From Halichondria panicea (taxonomy: Eukaryota > Porifera > Demospongiae > Suberitida > Halichondriidae), in contig NC_087388.1 in NCBI RefSeq assembly GCF_963675165.1, positions 4,717,047-4,781,046 on the forward strand: a stretch of DNA of 64,000 nt, written 5' to 3'. The notes below the pieces were generated by a model that made no database searches, had not been told where the DNA came from, and was given only the letters and a program-made list of their open reading frames with translations. The position numbers and the translations under genes are program-made. Of this stretch, positions 63,621 through 64,000 are shown one piece after another. Positions within the stretch are counted from its first letter, which is position 1. Every line of letters starts with the position of its first letter.

Positions 63621-64000
63621 CGTTCTCCTTCTCTGCGTTCTCGTGGTTCTCTTGTTCTCAGGGTTCTCCGCGTTCTCATGGTTCTCCACGTTCTCATAGT
63701 TTTCCGCGTTCTTGGTTCTCCACGTTCTCACGGTTTTCCTGTTCTCCTCGTTCTCATGGTTCTCCTGTTCTCAGCGTTCTCATAGTTCTCCTGTTCTCAG
63801 CGTTCTCATAGTTCTCCCGTTCTCATGGTTCTCCACGTTCTCAGCGTTCTCAGGGTTCTCCTGTTCTCCTCGTTCTCATGGTTCTCCTGTTCTCAGCGTT
63901 CTCATAGTTCTCCACGTTCTCAGCGTTCTCAGGGTTCTCAGCGTTCTCATGGTTCTCCATGTTCTCATGGTTCTCCGCGTTCTCACGGTTCTCTGTGTTC
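63621..64000. repeat. Degenerate 9-bp minisatellite GTTCTCNNN, continues off the right edge
   Basis: About 40 units. Six bases (GTTCTC) are almost constant and the last three vary (CAC, ATG, AGC, CGC, ATA, AGG). Some units are 8 bp. Frames through it are repetitive and I do not call a gene. Confidence 0.9.

Noticed and set aside
63621-64000. CRISPR-like array (constant GTTCTC with variable triplets)
   Set aside because: Units are 9 bp in animal DNA, and spacers of three bases cannot be CRISPR. It is a minisatellite.

Overview
The window is animal nuclear DNA. It is AT-rich, with short to medium GT-AG introns, secreted extracellular proteins built from exon-sized modules, a tubulin gene with the classic ATG-only first exon, and a dense load of miniature inverted-repeat transposons (MITEs). 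Octamers such as ATAATTAT and GCATGCAT recur throughout. The gene style suggests an invertebrate, and I think a sponge (demosponge-like) is most likely; that is inference only. I recognised no tRNA, rRNA or CRISPR array by eye.

Left part (1-18.8 kb, minus strand). The 5' end of an immunoglobulin-domain gene runs off the left edge. Next is a complete 14-exon MUC4-like membrane receptor (16626 to 1086, 1362 codons). Its order is signal peptide, NIDO, IPT/TIG-like, AMOP, VWD with a GDPH autocleavage motif, three EGF-type modules, one transmembrane segment and a cytoplasmic tail with 21-residue repeats. Six of its introns end in long sense-strand (CA)n tracts that touch the splice acceptor. An intact alpha-tubulin gene (451 aa) lies just upstream.

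Middle part (19-25 kb). A partial plus-strand gene has a Sushi exon, two EGF exons and an unrecognised module present twice. It is followed by a decayed non-LTR reverse transcriptase and a ~500 bp fold-back element.

Right part (23-63.5 kb). This is a cluster of leishmanolysin (M8) metallopeptidase genes with an unusual tail: EGF-like, two somatomedin B modules, Sushi, Kunitz and a Cys-rich end. Copy A (31989-43515) has 28 exons whose phases all fit and encodes 1044 aa. Copy B (51850-62997) has the same 28 exons, but a 2-bp CA insertion in exon 6 shifts the frame before the active site. Copy C (minus strand, 26497-22987) keeps only exon 1 and exons 25-28, and a transposon sits in exon 26. Copy D is an orphan minus-strand exon 1 at 45481-45371. 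The pattern fits an ancestral head-to-head pair whose [orphan exon 1 + full gene] unit of about 17-18 kb was then duplicated in tandem (about 26.33-43.7 kb and 45.33-63.5 kb).

Mobile DNA between and inside the genes includes several MITE families, often nested, a copia gag remnant, and a degenerate 9-bp minisatellite at the right edge. Differences in insertions between the two units give relative ages.
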